A stretch of 64,000 nucleotides of DNA from Bacillus_CJ salitolerans (GTDB taxonomy: Bacteria > Bacillota > Bacilli > Bacillales > SA4): contig NZ_JBHUEM010000001.1 of NCBI RefSeq assembly GCF_042680805.1, forward strand, positions 1 through 64,000, in the 5' to 3' direction. Positions 25,642 to 34,453 of the stretch are shown piece by piece. Every line of letters starts with the position of its first letter. Positions within the stretch are counted from its first letter, which is position 1. The notes beneath the pieces were generated by a model that saw only the letters and a list, made by a program, of their open reading frames with translations, made no database searches and had not been told where the DNA came from. Made by a program: the position numbers and the translations under genes.

Positions 25642-27648
25642 TTGGAAAACGTATTTAAATCTGCCTGTCCATTGAATTGTTGGGACAGTTGTGGATTCGA
25701 AGTGACCGTTATTGATGGGAAAGTTACAAAAATTGATGGAGACCGTGATCACCCTATAACAAAAGGGAAAATTTGCGGGAGAGGAAGATTGTTAGAGGCA
25801 CGCACAAATAGCCCTGAGCGCCTTATGACACCCTTAAAGAAAAGTAACGGGACATTCCAGCCCATATCCTGGAATCAAGCCCTTGATGAAATTGCTGAGA
25901 TCATGAAGCAAGTGAAAAAGGAATATGGCTCATCAGCAGTCTTGCATAGTCATGATTATGCAAATAGCGGCTTGCTCATTAATTTAGATAAACGTTTTTT
26001 TAATTTGTATGGTGGCGTAACTGAGTTAACAGGAAGTATTTGCTGGGGAGCAGGAATAGAAGCTCAAAAATGGGACTTCGGTGATGCGTATAGCCATTCT
26101 CCAGACGATCTCATCCATAGTAAACACATTGTAGTATGGGGAAGAAATGTGGCTAGAACGAATATGCATCTCTTTGAGAGACTTCAAGAAGCAAAGAAAC
26201 AGGGAGCGACCCTAATTGTCATTGACCCAATTCATAATGCTACAGCAAAAATTGCAAACAAATATGTTTCGGTTAAACCTGGAATGGATGCATTCTTAGC
26301 GTTAGGAATCATGAAAGAGATCATCAGGCTAGAACTAGAAGACCGGACATTTATCAACGAACATTCTGTTGGATTCAAGGATGTTGAAGAGCTGCTTTCA
26401 AACATAACGCTAGAAGAATTGTCCGTGATAACTGAAGTGGATCAAGCCGTATTTACTGATCTAGCGAAGGTATATGGTAATGGTCCAACCACAACATATC
26501 TTGGCCTTGGAATGCAGCGCTATGAAAATGGTGGTAATACAATTAGAACGATAGATGCGCTCGTAGCGATGAGCGGTAATGTTGGAATACGAGGTGGAGG
26601 AGCCAATTACGGAAATTTACAGGTTGGTCAAAGCTTTAATGTAGATTCTCTGTCTCTGCCTCATAAAAAAGCAGAGTTCCGTTCTTTTACAATGATGAAG
26701 CAAGCAGAAGAGATCCTTGCTGCGAATGAACCGCCTATTAAAATGGCTTTTATTACGTGTGGAAATCCGTTAACACAAGTACCTGATACCAATCTTGTTA
26801 AAAAGGCATTTCAATCCATCGATACCGTCGTTGTCATTGATCAGTTTATGACAGATACGGCTGAAATGGCCGATTATGTATTGCCAAGTACGACCTCTTT
26901 TGAGGAGGAAGATGTTTACTACTCATCTATGTATCATCATTACGTCAACTATGGCGGAAAATTAGTGGATTCACCAGGCGAAGCAAAGTCGGATTTGTGG
27001 ATTTGGACCGAGCTTGCCAAACGATTAGGTTTTGGCGAATATTTTGCATATACACGTGAACAATTTATAGAAATGGGATTATCCAATCTCACAGAACATC
27101 AAATTACAATGCAAACACTGAAAGAAGAACATCACATTCCCTTACCCGTACAAGAAGTTCCATGGAATAACAAAAAATTTAAGACGGCAAGTGGTAAATA
27201 TGAATTTACTTCGTCTTTAGCTAAACAAAAGGGGTATGAAGGAAAAATAACGTTATCCTATCCAAAAGAGTCAAAATATACAAATGAAAAACTTGTAGAA
27301 ATGTACCCATATTCTCTTCTATCCTTACATCCTTTAAGATCGAATCATTCTCAGCATTATCCTTTAATAGAAGGATTACAAACGAATAAGGTAGAAATAT
27401 CAGTAGATATTGCAGAGGAAAAGGGAATAAAAGAAAACGATAAGGTCCGGGTATATAATGATCGCGGGGAAGTAATAGGCTTCGTGAAATTGTTGAGAAA
27501 GGCACATCCTAGAACCATTAATATTGATGAAGGAAATTGGAATAAGTTTGGTGGTAGTGTGAATCATCTTACTTCCAATGGAGAATCAGATAATGGATTA
27601 GGTAGTGTAGTATATGACTGCCTTGTTAATATAGAGAAATGCATGTGA
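25642..27648 (+). CDS. yyaE: molybdopterin-dependent oxidoreductase (YyaE-like)
   Basis: A 668-residue member of the DMSO-reductase/formate-dehydrogenase superfamily, probably cytoplasmic since no twin-arginine signal is seen. An N-terminal [4Fe-4S] motif is present (C9, C13, C17, C45: CPLNCWDSC and ICGRG). Molybdopterin-binding segments follow (GSICWGAG, VIDPIHNATAKIA, MSGNVGIRGGG, ITCGNPLTQVPD), with the molydopterin dinucleotide-binding domain at the C-terminus (LSLHPLRSNHSQH). The substrate is unknown. It starts at TTG 25642 after AGGAG and GAAGG. B. subtilis has yyaE at the matching position before ychF. Confidence 0.85.
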   Translation: MENVFKSACPLNCWDSCGFEVTVIDGKVTKIDGDRDHPITKGKICGRGRLLEARTNSPERLMTPLKKSNGTFQPISWNQALDEIAEIMKQVKKEYGSSAVLHSHDYANSGLLINLDKRFFNLYGGVTELTGSICWGAGIEAQKWDFGDAYSHSPDDLIHSKHIVVWGRNVARTNMHLFERLQEAKKQGATLIVIDPIHNATAKIANKYVSVKPGMDAFLALGIMKEIIRLELEDRTFINEHSVGFKDVEELLSNITLEELSVITEVDQAVFTDLAKVYGNGPTTTYLGLGMQRYENGGNTIRTIDALVAMSGNVGIRGGGANYGNLQVGQSFNVDSLSLPHKKAEFRSFTMMKQAEEILAANEPPIKMAFITCGNPLTQVPDTNLVKKAFQSIDTVVVIDQFMTDTAEMADYVLPSTTSFEEEDVYYSSMYHHYVNYGGKLVDSPGEAKSDLWIWTELAKRLGFGEYFAYTREQFIEMGLSNLTEHQITMQTLKEEHHIPLPVQEVPWNNKKFKTASGKYEFTSSLAKQKGYEGKITLSYPKESKYTNEKLVEMYPYSLLSLHPLRSNHSQHYPLIEGLQTNKVEISVDIAEEKGIKENDKVRVYNDRGEVIGFVKLLRKAHPRTINIDEGNWNKFGGSVNHLTSNGESDNGLGSVVYDCLVNIEKCM

Positions 27649-27649
27649 T

Positions 27650-27683
27650 GATAATGGTACTCATACGGGTACCATTATTTTTA
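27650..27683 (+). terminator. terminator after yyaE
   Basis: A 10-bp stem ATAATGGTAC/GTACCATTAT (27651-27660 with 27669-27678) followed by TTTTT. Confidence 0.85.
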
Positions 27684-27699
27684 ATGATCAAGAAAGGAT

Positions 27700-27915
27700 A
27701 AAAGTTTTCAGCAAGAGAATGGGCTAGTGATTTTTCTTTTTCCCTCGAGTAGGATGAAATGGCAAAAATCGTCGCCATTTCATCTTGGCTAGGTGCTGGA
27801 ACTGGATTCCAAGGTGGTCAAATGATCTGTCATGAATAAAAAGGAAAAACCACCCTTTTTTCATGACAGATCATTTGCTCAGCCTTAGAATAAACGGGGC
27901 ACCCTGAGCCTTTTG
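27700..27915 (+). repeat. intergenic palindromic repeat, copy D (long form, internal inversion)
   Basis: Starts like copies A and E (AAAAGTTTTCAGCAAGAGAA) and ends AATAAACGGGGCACCCTGAG. The segment at about 27732-27814 is in reverse orientation relative to the other copies. The 3' hairpin is an 18-bp perfect stem, CAAATGATCTGTCATGAA with TTCATGACAGATCATTTG. It lies in the 444-bp yyaE-ychF gap. Confidence 0.8.
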
Positions 27916-28022
27916 GTCATGAGTTGTGAACAAAATCAATGGGAAATTCATATTAGGTTCATAAAGGAATCTCCTATTTGTATAAAAGGAAAATTTTCGA
28001 TATATATTGATGACGATGGTGC

Positions 28023-28051
28023 TTGTCTTTTTAACTTGTAGTATCTATAAT
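28023..28051 (+). promoter_or_regulatory. ychF promoter
   Basis: TTGTCT (28023-28028), 17-bp spacer, TATAAT (28046-28051), about 40 bp upstream of ychF. Confidence 0.7.
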
Positions 28052-28092
28052 TGGGAAAGGTTAAAGTGTTTGGATAAGAGGAGTGAATAAAA

Positions 28093-29193
28093 ATGGCATT
28101 AACAGCTGGAATCGTTGGTCTTCCGAATGTAGGTAAGTCAACATTATTTAATGCAATTACACAGGCCGGAGCAGAATCAGCAAATTACCCATTCTGTACC
28201 ATTGATCCGAATGTGGGAATTGTAGATGTTCCTGATCACCGTTTGAATAAATTAACAGAGCTTGTAAAGCCAAAGAAGACAGTTCCAACTCATTTCGAAT
28301 TTACCGATATCGCTGGGATTGTAAAAGGTGCAAGTAAAGGTGAAGGACTAGGGAATAAGTTTTTATCCCATATCCGCCAAGTAGATGCTATTTGCCAAGT
28401 AGTTCGTTGCTTTGCAGATGAAAATATTACTCACGTAGCGGGGAAAGTCGACCCAATTGCTGATATAGAAACCATTAACCTAGAATTAATACTAGCTGAT
28501 TTAGAATCAGTTGAAAAACGTATTGATCGAGTTGGAAAAATGGCGAAACAAAAAGATAAAGAAGCTACATTTGAGCACGAAATTCTGGTAAAACTAAGGG
28601 AAGCTTTTGAAAATGAACAACCAGCTCGTACAGTAGAATTTACGGAAGAGCAAATGAAGGTTGTTAAAGGTTTACATTTATTGACAATTAAACCAGTATT
28701 ATATGTAGCAAATGTAGGCGAAGAGGATATCATGGATCCATCTGATAACCCTTACGTGCAGCAGGTAAGAGAATTTGCTAAGAAAGATAATGCAGAGGTT
28801 ATTGTTATTTGTGCAAAAATAGAGTCTGAGATTGCTGAATTAGATGCTGAAGAAAAGAAAGCCTTCTTAGAAGAGTTAGGAATTGAAGAGTCAGGGCTTG
28901 ATCAATTAATTCGAGCTGCATACAGTCTATTAGGGCTAGCTACATACTTTACTGCTGGAGAACAAGAGGTTCGAGCATGGACATTCAGAACAGGTATGAA
29001 AGCTCCTCAATGTGCAGGAATCATTCATTCAGATTTTGAAAGAGGATTTATTCGTGCAGAAACAGTATCCTATGAGGATTTACTTGCAGCAAAAACAATG
29101 GGTGCTGCAAGAGAAGCAGGTAAAGTTCGATTAGAAGGAAAAGATTACATCGTAAAAGATGGAGATGTTATCCACTTCCGCTTTAATGTGTAA
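28093..29193 (+). CDS. ychF: redox-regulated ATPase YchF (Obg family)
   Basis: YchF/OLA1 (366 residues) is a universally conserved Obg-family P-loop protein that hydrolyses ATP rather than GTP and associates with ribosomes. The P-loop is GLPNVGKSTLFNAIT, followed by DIAGIVKGASKGEGLGNKFLSHIR. The NxxE motif of YchF replaces the usual NKxD (YVANVGEED). The C-terminal TGS domain ends KDYIVKDGDVIHFRFNV. The ATG at 28093 follows AAGAGGAGTGAATAAAA. Confidence 0.96.
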   Translation: MALTAGIVGLPNVGKSTLFNAITQAGAESANYPFCTIDPNVGIVDVPDHRLNKLTELVKPKKTVPTHFEFTDIAGIVKGASKGEGLGNKFLSHIRQVDAICQVVRCFADENITHVAGKVDPIADIETINLELILADLESVEKRIDRVGKMAKQKDKEATFEHEILVKLREAFENEQPARTVEFTEEQMKVVKGLHLLTIKPVLYVANVGEEDIMDPSDNPYVQQVREFAKKDNAEVIVICAKIESEIAELDAEEKKAFLEELGIEESGLDQLIRAAYSLLGLATYFTAGEQEVRAWTFRTGMKAPQCAGIIHSDFERGFIRAETVSYEDLLAAKTMGAAREAGKVRLEGKDYIVKDGDVIHFRFNV

Positions 29194-29212
29194 ACTCAAA
29201 TTCTACCATTTG

Positions 29213-29241
29213 TTGCAAAGTGGCATTCACTCTGCTATAAT
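29213..29241 (+). promoter_or_regulatory. rpsF operon promoter
   Basis: TTGCAA (29213-29218) and TATAAT (29236-29241), 17-bp spacer, about 20 bp after the ychF stop; drives rpsF-ssb-rpsR. Confidence 0.8.
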
Positions 29242-29261
29242 TTAAACTTGTGAGTAATTAT

Positions 29262-29313
29262 ATGATTGCTCCTTGCCCTTTGCGGGGCCGTTTAGTCCAA
29301 AAGGAGGTGACAG
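29262..29313 (+). promoter_or_regulatory. S6:S18-type autoregulatory leader
   Basis: CTCCTT (29269-29274) pairs with AAGGAG (29301-29306), the rpsF ribosome-binding site, around an inner GCCC/GGGC hairpin and a CCGTTTAG loop segment. In Bacillus and other bacteria the S6-S18 complex binds such a leader and represses this operon. The pairing is visible; assignment to the known motif is inferred from position and shape. Confidence 0.55.
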
Positions 29314-29315
29314 AA

Positions 29316-29606
29316 ATGAGAAAGTACGAAGTTATGTACATCATTCGTCCAAATATTGAGGAAGAAGCTCAAAAAGCGCTTGTTGAGCGTTTCAACAACG
29401 TTTTAACTGATAACGGTGCTGAGCTAGCTAATGTTAAAGAATGGGGTAAGCGTCGTCTTGCATACGAAATCAACGATTTCCGTGACGGTTACTACATGTT
29501 ACTTAACGTTAACGCTCCAGCTGAAGCTGTTCAGGAGTTCGATCGTCTTGCTAAAATCAGCGAAGACATCATCCGTCATATTGTTGTAAATCAAGAAGAG
29601 AAATAA
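29316..29606 (+). CDS. rpsF: 30S ribosomal protein S6
   Basis: S6 (96 residues) binds the 16S central domain together with S18. It begins MRKYEVMYIIRPNIEEE and has the RRLAYEINDFRDGYYMLLNV core. The ATG at 29316 follows AAGGAGGTGACAGAA; an upstream in-frame start (29250) lies inside the leader and is rejected. First gene of rpsF-ssb-rpsR, probably repressed by its own product with S18. Confidence 0.97.
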   Translation: MRKYEVMYIIRPNIEEEAQKALVERFNNVLTDNGAELANVKEWGKRRLAYEINDFRDGYYMLLNVNAPAEAVQEFDRLAKISEDIIRHIVVNQEEK

Positions 29607-29649
29607 TAGATAATAAAAAGGTAGTATCCTTGAGGGAGTTGTTTTTCAA

Positions 29650-30159
29650 ATGATGAATCGCGTTGTGTTAGTTGGTCGTTTAACGAAAGATCCAGAATTG
29701 CGTTATACACCTAGTGGTGTGGCTGTTGCAACTTTTACGTTAGCAGTAAACCGTACCTTTACCAATCAACAAGGAGAACGCGAGGCTGATTTCATTAACT
29801 GTGTGATTTGGAGACGTCCTGCTGAAAATGTGGCGAATTTCTTGAAAAAAGGAAGTCTTGCTGGTGTTGATGGAAGACTTCAAACAAGAAGTTATGAAGG
29901 TCAAGATGGCAAGCGTGTCTATGTAACAGAAGTTGTATGTGAAAGTGTTCAATTCTTAGAGCCTAAAGGTAATAATACCGGAGGCGGAGGCTACAATGAA
30001 GGTGGCCGTGGTCAAGAGGATTCTTCCTTTGGACAACAGGGTGGACAACAACGAAATCAAAATCAGCAACGAAATCAAGGATTTACTCGTATTGATGAAG
30101 ACCCATTTGCTAATGATGGTGAACCAATCGACATCTCAGATGACGATTTACCATTCTAA
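29650..30159 (+). CDS. ssb: single-stranded DNA-binding protein SSB
   Basis: SSB (169 residues) coats single-stranded DNA and recruits replication and repair proteins. The N-terminal OB fold starts MMNRVVLVGRLTKDPELRYTP and includes NCVIWRRPAENVANFLKKG. A Gly/Gln/Asn-rich linker follows, then the acidic partner-binding tip DISDDDLPF. Two tandem ATG codons (29650, 29653) are possible; GAGGGAG lies about 12 bases upstream. It sits between rpsF and rpsR as in B. subtilis. Confidence 0.97.
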   Translation: MMNRVVLVGRLTKDPELRYTPSGVAVATFTLAVNRTFTNQQGEREADFINCVIWRRPAENVANFLKKGSLAGVDGRLQTRSYEGQDGKRVYVTEVVCESVQFLEPKGNNTGGGGYNEGGRGQEDSSFGQQGGQQRNQNQQRNQGFTRIDEDPFANDGEPIDISDDDLPF

Positions 30160-30203
30160 TAGACCGGTTTTTAATGACAATCAAAACGAAGGGAGGCATT
30201 TCA

Positions 30204-30446
30204 ATGGCTGGATTCCGTAAAGGTGGACGTGGTGGTAAGCGTAAAAAGGTGTGTTTCTTCACATCTAATGCTATCACTCACATCGACTATAAAGATGTTG
30301 ATCTTTTAAAGCGTTTTATCTCTGAACGTGGTAAGATTTTACCTCGTCGTGTAACAGGTACAAGTGCTAGATATCAACGTAAACTAACAATTGCAATCAA
30401 GCGTGCTCGTCAAATGGCATTGCTTCCATATGTATCTGGTGAATAA
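30204..30446 (+). CDS. rpsR: 30S ribosomal protein S18
   Basis: S18 (80 residues) is basic and begins MAGFRKGGRGGKRKKVCFFT, continuing IDYKDVDLLKRFISERGKILPRRVTGT and RQMALLPYV. It dimerises with S6 on 16S rRNA. The ATG at 30204 follows GGGAGGCATTTCA. A single Cys remains, so this is a zinc-independent form. Last gene of the rpsF operon, before a perfect terminator. Confidence 0.97.
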   Translation: MAGFRKGGRGGKRKKVCFFTSNAITHIDYKDVDLLKRFISERGKILPRRVTGTSARYQRKLTIAIKRARQMALLPYVSGE

Positions 30447-30457
30447 TGTTTCGTAAT

Positions 30458-30489
30458 GACATTCATGGAATTCCATGGATGTCTTTTTT
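30458..30489 (+). terminator. rpsR terminator
   Basis: A 13-bp stem GACATTCATGGAA/TTCCATGGATGTC (one T-G pair) with almost no loop, followed by TTTTTT. Confidence 0.85.
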
Positions 30490-30506
30490 AATTATTTTGA
30501 AAGTAT

Positions 30507-30660
30507 AAAAGTTTATCAGCAAGAGAATGGGCAAGTGACTTGGAATCCAGCTCCAGCACCCGCCACTCGAGGTCAAACGTTTTGTCATGAATAAAAGGGA
30601 AACCACCCTTTTTTCATGACAGAACTTTTGCTCTGCCTTAGGCTAAACGTGCGCCTTTTG
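30507..30660 (+). repeat. intergenic palindromic repeat, copy E
   Basis: Standard short form: AAAAGTTTATCAGCAAGAGA through CAGCTCCAGCACCCGCCACT to TAGGCTAAACGTGCGCC. The central stem CAAACGTTTTGTCATGAA/TTCATGACAGAACTTTTG has one mismatch. The rest of the 457-bp rpsR-yybS gap holds only an extended -10 (TGTTATAAT, 30846-30854) likely to be the yybS promoter. Confidence 0.8.
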
Positions 30661-30903
30661 TTCTTTCTAACTTTAACTACGTTCAATTCATTTTGTATTT
30701 GTTAATGAATACAATGACTGTAAATGTGTCTCTATAGAAGAAGAGTACGTTTATGTATAAACTATTTTTGGGATGAAAAGGGAGAGGTTTCAATAGTTAC
30801 AACCATTATCGTACACTCACAAAAATATGAGTTATGTCTTGAATATGTTATAATGACTCATGATTACTTAATAGAAAATTGTATGTACATATGAGGTGAA
30901 CTT

Positions 30904-31839
30904 GTGAGTAAAACGAAAATTCTAACAGAAGGTGCAGTTATATTAGCACTATATATTGTATTGCTTTTAATAACGATGTACGTGCCTTTATTAGGGAGTA
31001 TCACCATGTTTATGCTTCCGATTCCTTTTGTTGTGTTTGCTGCTCGAAGAGAACTTAAAAGCTCCATTTTTTTGTTAATTGCAGCTCTAATCTTAACAAT
31101 ATTATTTGGTTCTGTTTTTACACTTCCAACAACCCTTTTATTCGGTTCTACAGGTGTTGTAATTGGGTTTTTATACAAGCTAAATAAACCTAGATTTGAG
31201 GTTTTATCATTCGGTAGCATCACTGTTATTGTTAACCTATTAATTCTATATGCAATTATGACGACTTTTATGGATATTAGTCCGATAGAGGAAGGCAAGC
31301 GTGCGATGCAGGAATCGATGGACATGATGGAATCCATGATGGTCGGAATGGGACAAACTATGACGGCAGAACAATGGAAACAAATTAGTCACATGATGGA
31401 GCTCGGGATACTATTAATTCCAGCTGTTATTATCTTTGTAGGTATTTTCTTTGCTTTTGTCACACAGTTAATAGCTGCCCCTATTTTAAAGCGGCTTGGG
31501 TTACAGATTGACAAATGGCCTCCATTTCGAGATTTACAACTTCCGAAAAGTCTCCTGTGGTATTACTTAATAGCAATGGTTCTTATGTTAGTTCCACTTG
31601 ACCAGGATTCTATTTGGTTTCTAGCGATTTTTAATTTATTCAACATACTTCAAGTGTTTATGGTTTTACAAGGGTTTTCATTTCTTTATTATTTTGGATA
31701 TCAAAAAAATATTTCCAAGGGAATCGTTACGGTTGTTGTCATCCTATCATTGTTATTGCCCTTCCTTCTTTATCTTGTAAGGATTATAGGTATAATTGAC
31801 TTAGGATTTAATTTAAGAAAGCGTGTTGAAAAGAAGTAA
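30904..31839 (+). CDS. yybS: DUF2232 membrane protein YybS
   Basis: A 311-residue integral membrane protein with about eight hydrophobic segments, matching YybS (DUF2232), the gene found just before gdpP in Bacillus. A Met-rich loop (MQESMDMMESMMVGMGQTM) lies mid-protein. The function is unknown; the family resembles energy-coupling-type S components in topology, but no substrate motif can be named. The GTG start at 30904 follows GAGGTGAACTT. It is 48 bp upstream of gdpP. Confidence 0.85.
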   Translation: MSKTKILTEGAVILALYIVLLLITMYVPLLGSITMFMLPIPFVVFAARRELKSSIFLLIAALILTILFGSVFTLPTTLLFGSTGVVIGFLYKLNKPRFEVLSFGSITVIVNLLILYAIMTTFMDISPIEEGKRAMQESMDMMESMMVGMGQTMTAEQWKQISHMMELGILLIPAVIIFVGIFFAFVTQLIAAPILKRLGLQIDKWPPFRDLQLPKSLLWYYLIAMVLMLVPLDQDSIWFLAIFNLFNILQVFMVLQGFSFLYYFGYQKNISKGIVTVVVILSLLLPFLLYLVRIIGIIDLGFNLRKRVEKK

Positions 31840-31887
31840 TGTTCGAAACAACTATTCAAATAGAAGACATGTTTAGGAGCTGAAAAC

Positions 31888-33861
31888 ATGCCTAATTTTT
31901 ATCGAAAACGACTATTCCGGTATCCCATTTATGCACTTGTTGGAATGACAGCCTTTTTAATAGGTATTATAGGATTCTTTCAGTGGATAGTAGGTCTTAT
32001 TGGATTTATCGTATTAGGTGTTATTTTGTATTTTATTTTAAGGTCAGAGAGTCTCTTCCGTCATGATATGGAAAACTATATCACCACTCTTTCTCATCGT
32101 GTAAAAAAAGTAGGGGAAGAGGCGTTAATGGAGATGCCGATTGGCATCATACTTTATAATGAAGACTTACAAATTGAGTGGACGAATCCATACATGTCTT
32201 CTTTTTTCGATGAGGAGTCCATTATTGGTAGATCATTATATGATATAACTGATTCCATTGTTCCGTTAATTAAGCAAGAGGTGGATACGGATATTATTAC
32301 AGTTCACAATCAGAAGCTAAGAATCATGAATAAGAGAGAAGAGAGACTGCTGTATTTTTTCGATGTAACAGAACAAGCTGAAATCGAAAAGCTGTATGAA
32401 GACGAACGGACAGTACTAGGTGTCATATTTCTTGATAACTATGATGAAGTAACTCAAGGAATGGATGATCAACGAAAGAGTAATATAAATAGCCAGGTTA
32501 CATCAATATTAAATAAGTGGGCCACTGAAACCGGTGTATTCTTAAAAAGAACGTCATCCGAGCGATTCTTTGCAGTCTTTAATGAACAAATTTTAAATCA
32601 ATTAGAGAAAACAAAGTTTGAAATACTAGACCAAGTTAGAGAGAATACTTCAAAACAGAGTGTACCTTTAACGCTAAGTATTGGAATAGGGACAGGGATT
32701 TCATCTCTACCTGAGCTTGGGTCTTTAGCTCAATCAGGCTTAGATCTAGCGCTAGGACGTGGTGGGGATCAAGTGGCTGTTAAAAATGCTAACGGTAAAG
32801 TAAAGTTTTATGGTGGTAAAACAAACCCTATGGAAAAGAGGACTAGGGTTAGAGCGCGAGTTATCTCTCACGCTCTGCGTGAACTTGTCATCGAAAGTGA
32901 TAAAGTCATCATTATGGGACATAAATATCCTGATATGGATGCAATTGGTGCCTCAATTGGTATATTGAAAGTAGCACAAGCAAATGGTCGTGATGGATTT
33001 ATCGTGATAAATCAGAATGAAATTGATACAGGTGTTCAGCGGCTTATTTCCGAAGTTAAGTTACATCCTGATCTTTGGTCACGATTTATTACACCAGAGC
33101 AAGCCATTGAAATATCATCAGAGGATTCCTTACTAGTAGTTGTAGATACACATAAACCATCATTAGTGATTGAAGAAAAGCTATTGTCTCAAATGGAACG
33201 GGTAGTGGTGATAGATCATCATAGACGCGGGGAGGAATTTATTGAGAATCCATTACTCGTCTATATGGAGCCATATGCATCATCAACAGCAGAGCTCGTA
33301 ACAGAACTATTAGAATATCAACCAAAGCGTTCAAAGCTCGATATGTTAGAATCAACTGCATTATTAGCAGGTATCATTGTTGATACAAAGAGCTTTACCC
33401 TTAGAACGGGATCAAGAACCTTTGATGCTGCATCTTATTTGAGAGCTCATGGGGCTGACACCGTTTTAGTTCAAAAGTTTTTGAAGGAAGATATCGACAT
33501 CTATGTAAAGCGTTCAAAAATTGTTGAGAATGCGTATATTTATAAAAATGGAATTGCTATTGCAAAAGGAAATGAAGAGGAAGAGTATGATCAAGTATTA
33601 ATTGCTCAAGCTGCAGATACACTGCTTTCAATGAGTGGGGTGGTGACTTCTTTTGCGATTGCATATAGACAAGATGGCTTAGTTGGTATTAGTGCAAGAT
33701 CGCTTGGGGAGATGAATGTCCAAGTCATCATGGAAGGATTAGAAGGCGGAGGGCATTTAACAAATGCTGCATCACAGCTAGCTAATACTACAATAGAAGA
33801 AGCTGAAGAGCGACTCAAGCAAGTCATTGATGAATATTTAGAAGGGGGAAAAGAAGAATGA
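31888..33861 (+). CDS. gdpP: cyclic-di-AMP phosphodiesterase GdpP
   Basis: GdpP (YybT, 657 residues) hydrolyses c-di-AMP to pApA and so sets potassium and cell-wall homeostasis. Two N-terminal membrane helices (about 12-55) are followed by a PAS domain, a degenerate GGDEF domain, and the DHH/DHHA1 catalytic part with GHKYPDMDAIGA (about 346-357), D443-H444-H445 and GGGHLTNAASQ. These motifs look intact. The ATG at 31888 follows TTTAGGAGCTGAAAAC. It overlaps rplI by 4 bases (ATGA), coupling the two. Confidence 0.96.
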   Translation: MPNFYRKRLFRYPIYALVGMTAFLIGIIGFFQWIVGLIGFIVLGVILYFILRSESLFRHDMENYITTLSHRVKKVGEEALMEMPIGIILYNEDLQIEWTNPYMSSFFDEESIIGRSLYDITDSIVPLIKQEVDTDIITVHNQKLRIMNKREERLLYFFDVTEQAEIEKLYEDERTVLGVIFLDNYDEVTQGMDDQRKSNINSQVTSILNKWATETGVFLKRTSSERFFAVFNEQILNQLEKTKFEILDQVRENTSKQSVPLTLSIGIGTGISSLPELGSLAQSGLDLALGRGGDQVAVKNANGKVKFYGGKTNPMEKRTRVRARVISHALRELVIESDKVIIMGHKYPDMDAIGASIGILKVAQANGRDGFIVINQNEIDTGVQRLISEVKLHPDLWSRFITPEQAIEISSEDSLLVVVDTHKPSLVIEEKLLSQMERVVVIDHHRRGEEFIENPLLVYMEPYASSTAELVTELLEYQPKRSKLDMLESTALLAGIIVDTKSFTLRTGSRTFDAASYLRAHGADTVLVQKFLKEDIDIYVKRSKIVENAYIYKNGIAIAKGNEEEEYDQVLIAQAADTLLSMSGVVTSFAIAYRQDGLVGISARSLGEMNVQVIMEGLEGGGHLTNAASQLANTTIEEAEERLKQVIDEYLEGGKEE

Positions 33862-34307
33862 AGGTAATTTTTCTAAAAGATGTTAAAGGGAAAGGGAAAA
33901 AGGGAGAAATTAAAAATGTGGCCGATGGTTATGCCCATAACTTCTTAATCAAACAAGGCTTAGCCGTTGAAGCTAATAATGCAGCAGTGGCATCCTTAGA
34001 TGCACAGAAGAAAAAGCAAGATAAAGAAGCAGCACAAGAGCTTGCAGAGGCAAAGGAATTGAAGGAAACGATAGAGAAAATTACGGTTCAGTTAGTAGCA
34101 AAGTCCGGAGAAGGCGGCCGTCTATTTGGTTCCATCACAACTAAGCAAATTGCAGATGAACTTCAAAAAGCACATAAGATAAAGTTAGATAAACGCAAAA
34201 TGGAACTGAATGATCCAATTCGATCATTAGGGGTAACGAATGTTCCGGTCAAGCTACACACAGAAGTAACAGCTATGTTAAAAGTACATGTAAAAGAGCA
34301 AAATTAA
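33858..34307 (+). CDS. rplI: 50S ribosomal protein L9
   Basis: L9 (149 residues) binds 23S rRNA domain V and spans two domains joined by a long helix. It begins MKVIFLKDVKGKGKKGEIKNVADGYAHNFLIKQGLA, and the C-terminal domain includes GEGGRLFGSITTKQIADEL. Its start overlaps the gdpP stop, and a hairpin terminator follows. The yybS-gdpP-rplI-helicase order is conserved in Bacillus. Confidence 0.97.
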   Translation: MKVIFLKDVKGKGKKGEIKNVADGYAHNFLIKQGLAVEANNAAVASLDAQKKKQDKEAAQELAEAKELKETIEKITVQLVAKSGEGGRLFGSITTKQIADELQKAHKIKLDKRKMELNDPIRSLGVTNVPVKLHTEVTAMLKVHVKEQN

Positions 34308-34317
34308 TCATAGTTTG

Positions 34318-34352
34318 AGGAAGCAGCTAATAAAGCTGCTCCTTCTATTTTT
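34318..34352 (+). terminator. rplI terminator
   Basis: Stem around AGGAAGCAGCT/AGCTGCTCCT (34318-34343) followed by TCTATTTTT. Confidence 0.75.
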
Positions 34353-34453
34353 GCCCAAAAAATAGTAAGTAGGGGATAACATACCTATTTTTTTTCTCTA
34401 TCTACCATGTATAATCATTAATAGACAGTCAAATTGGGAGAGGAGGAACTCCA

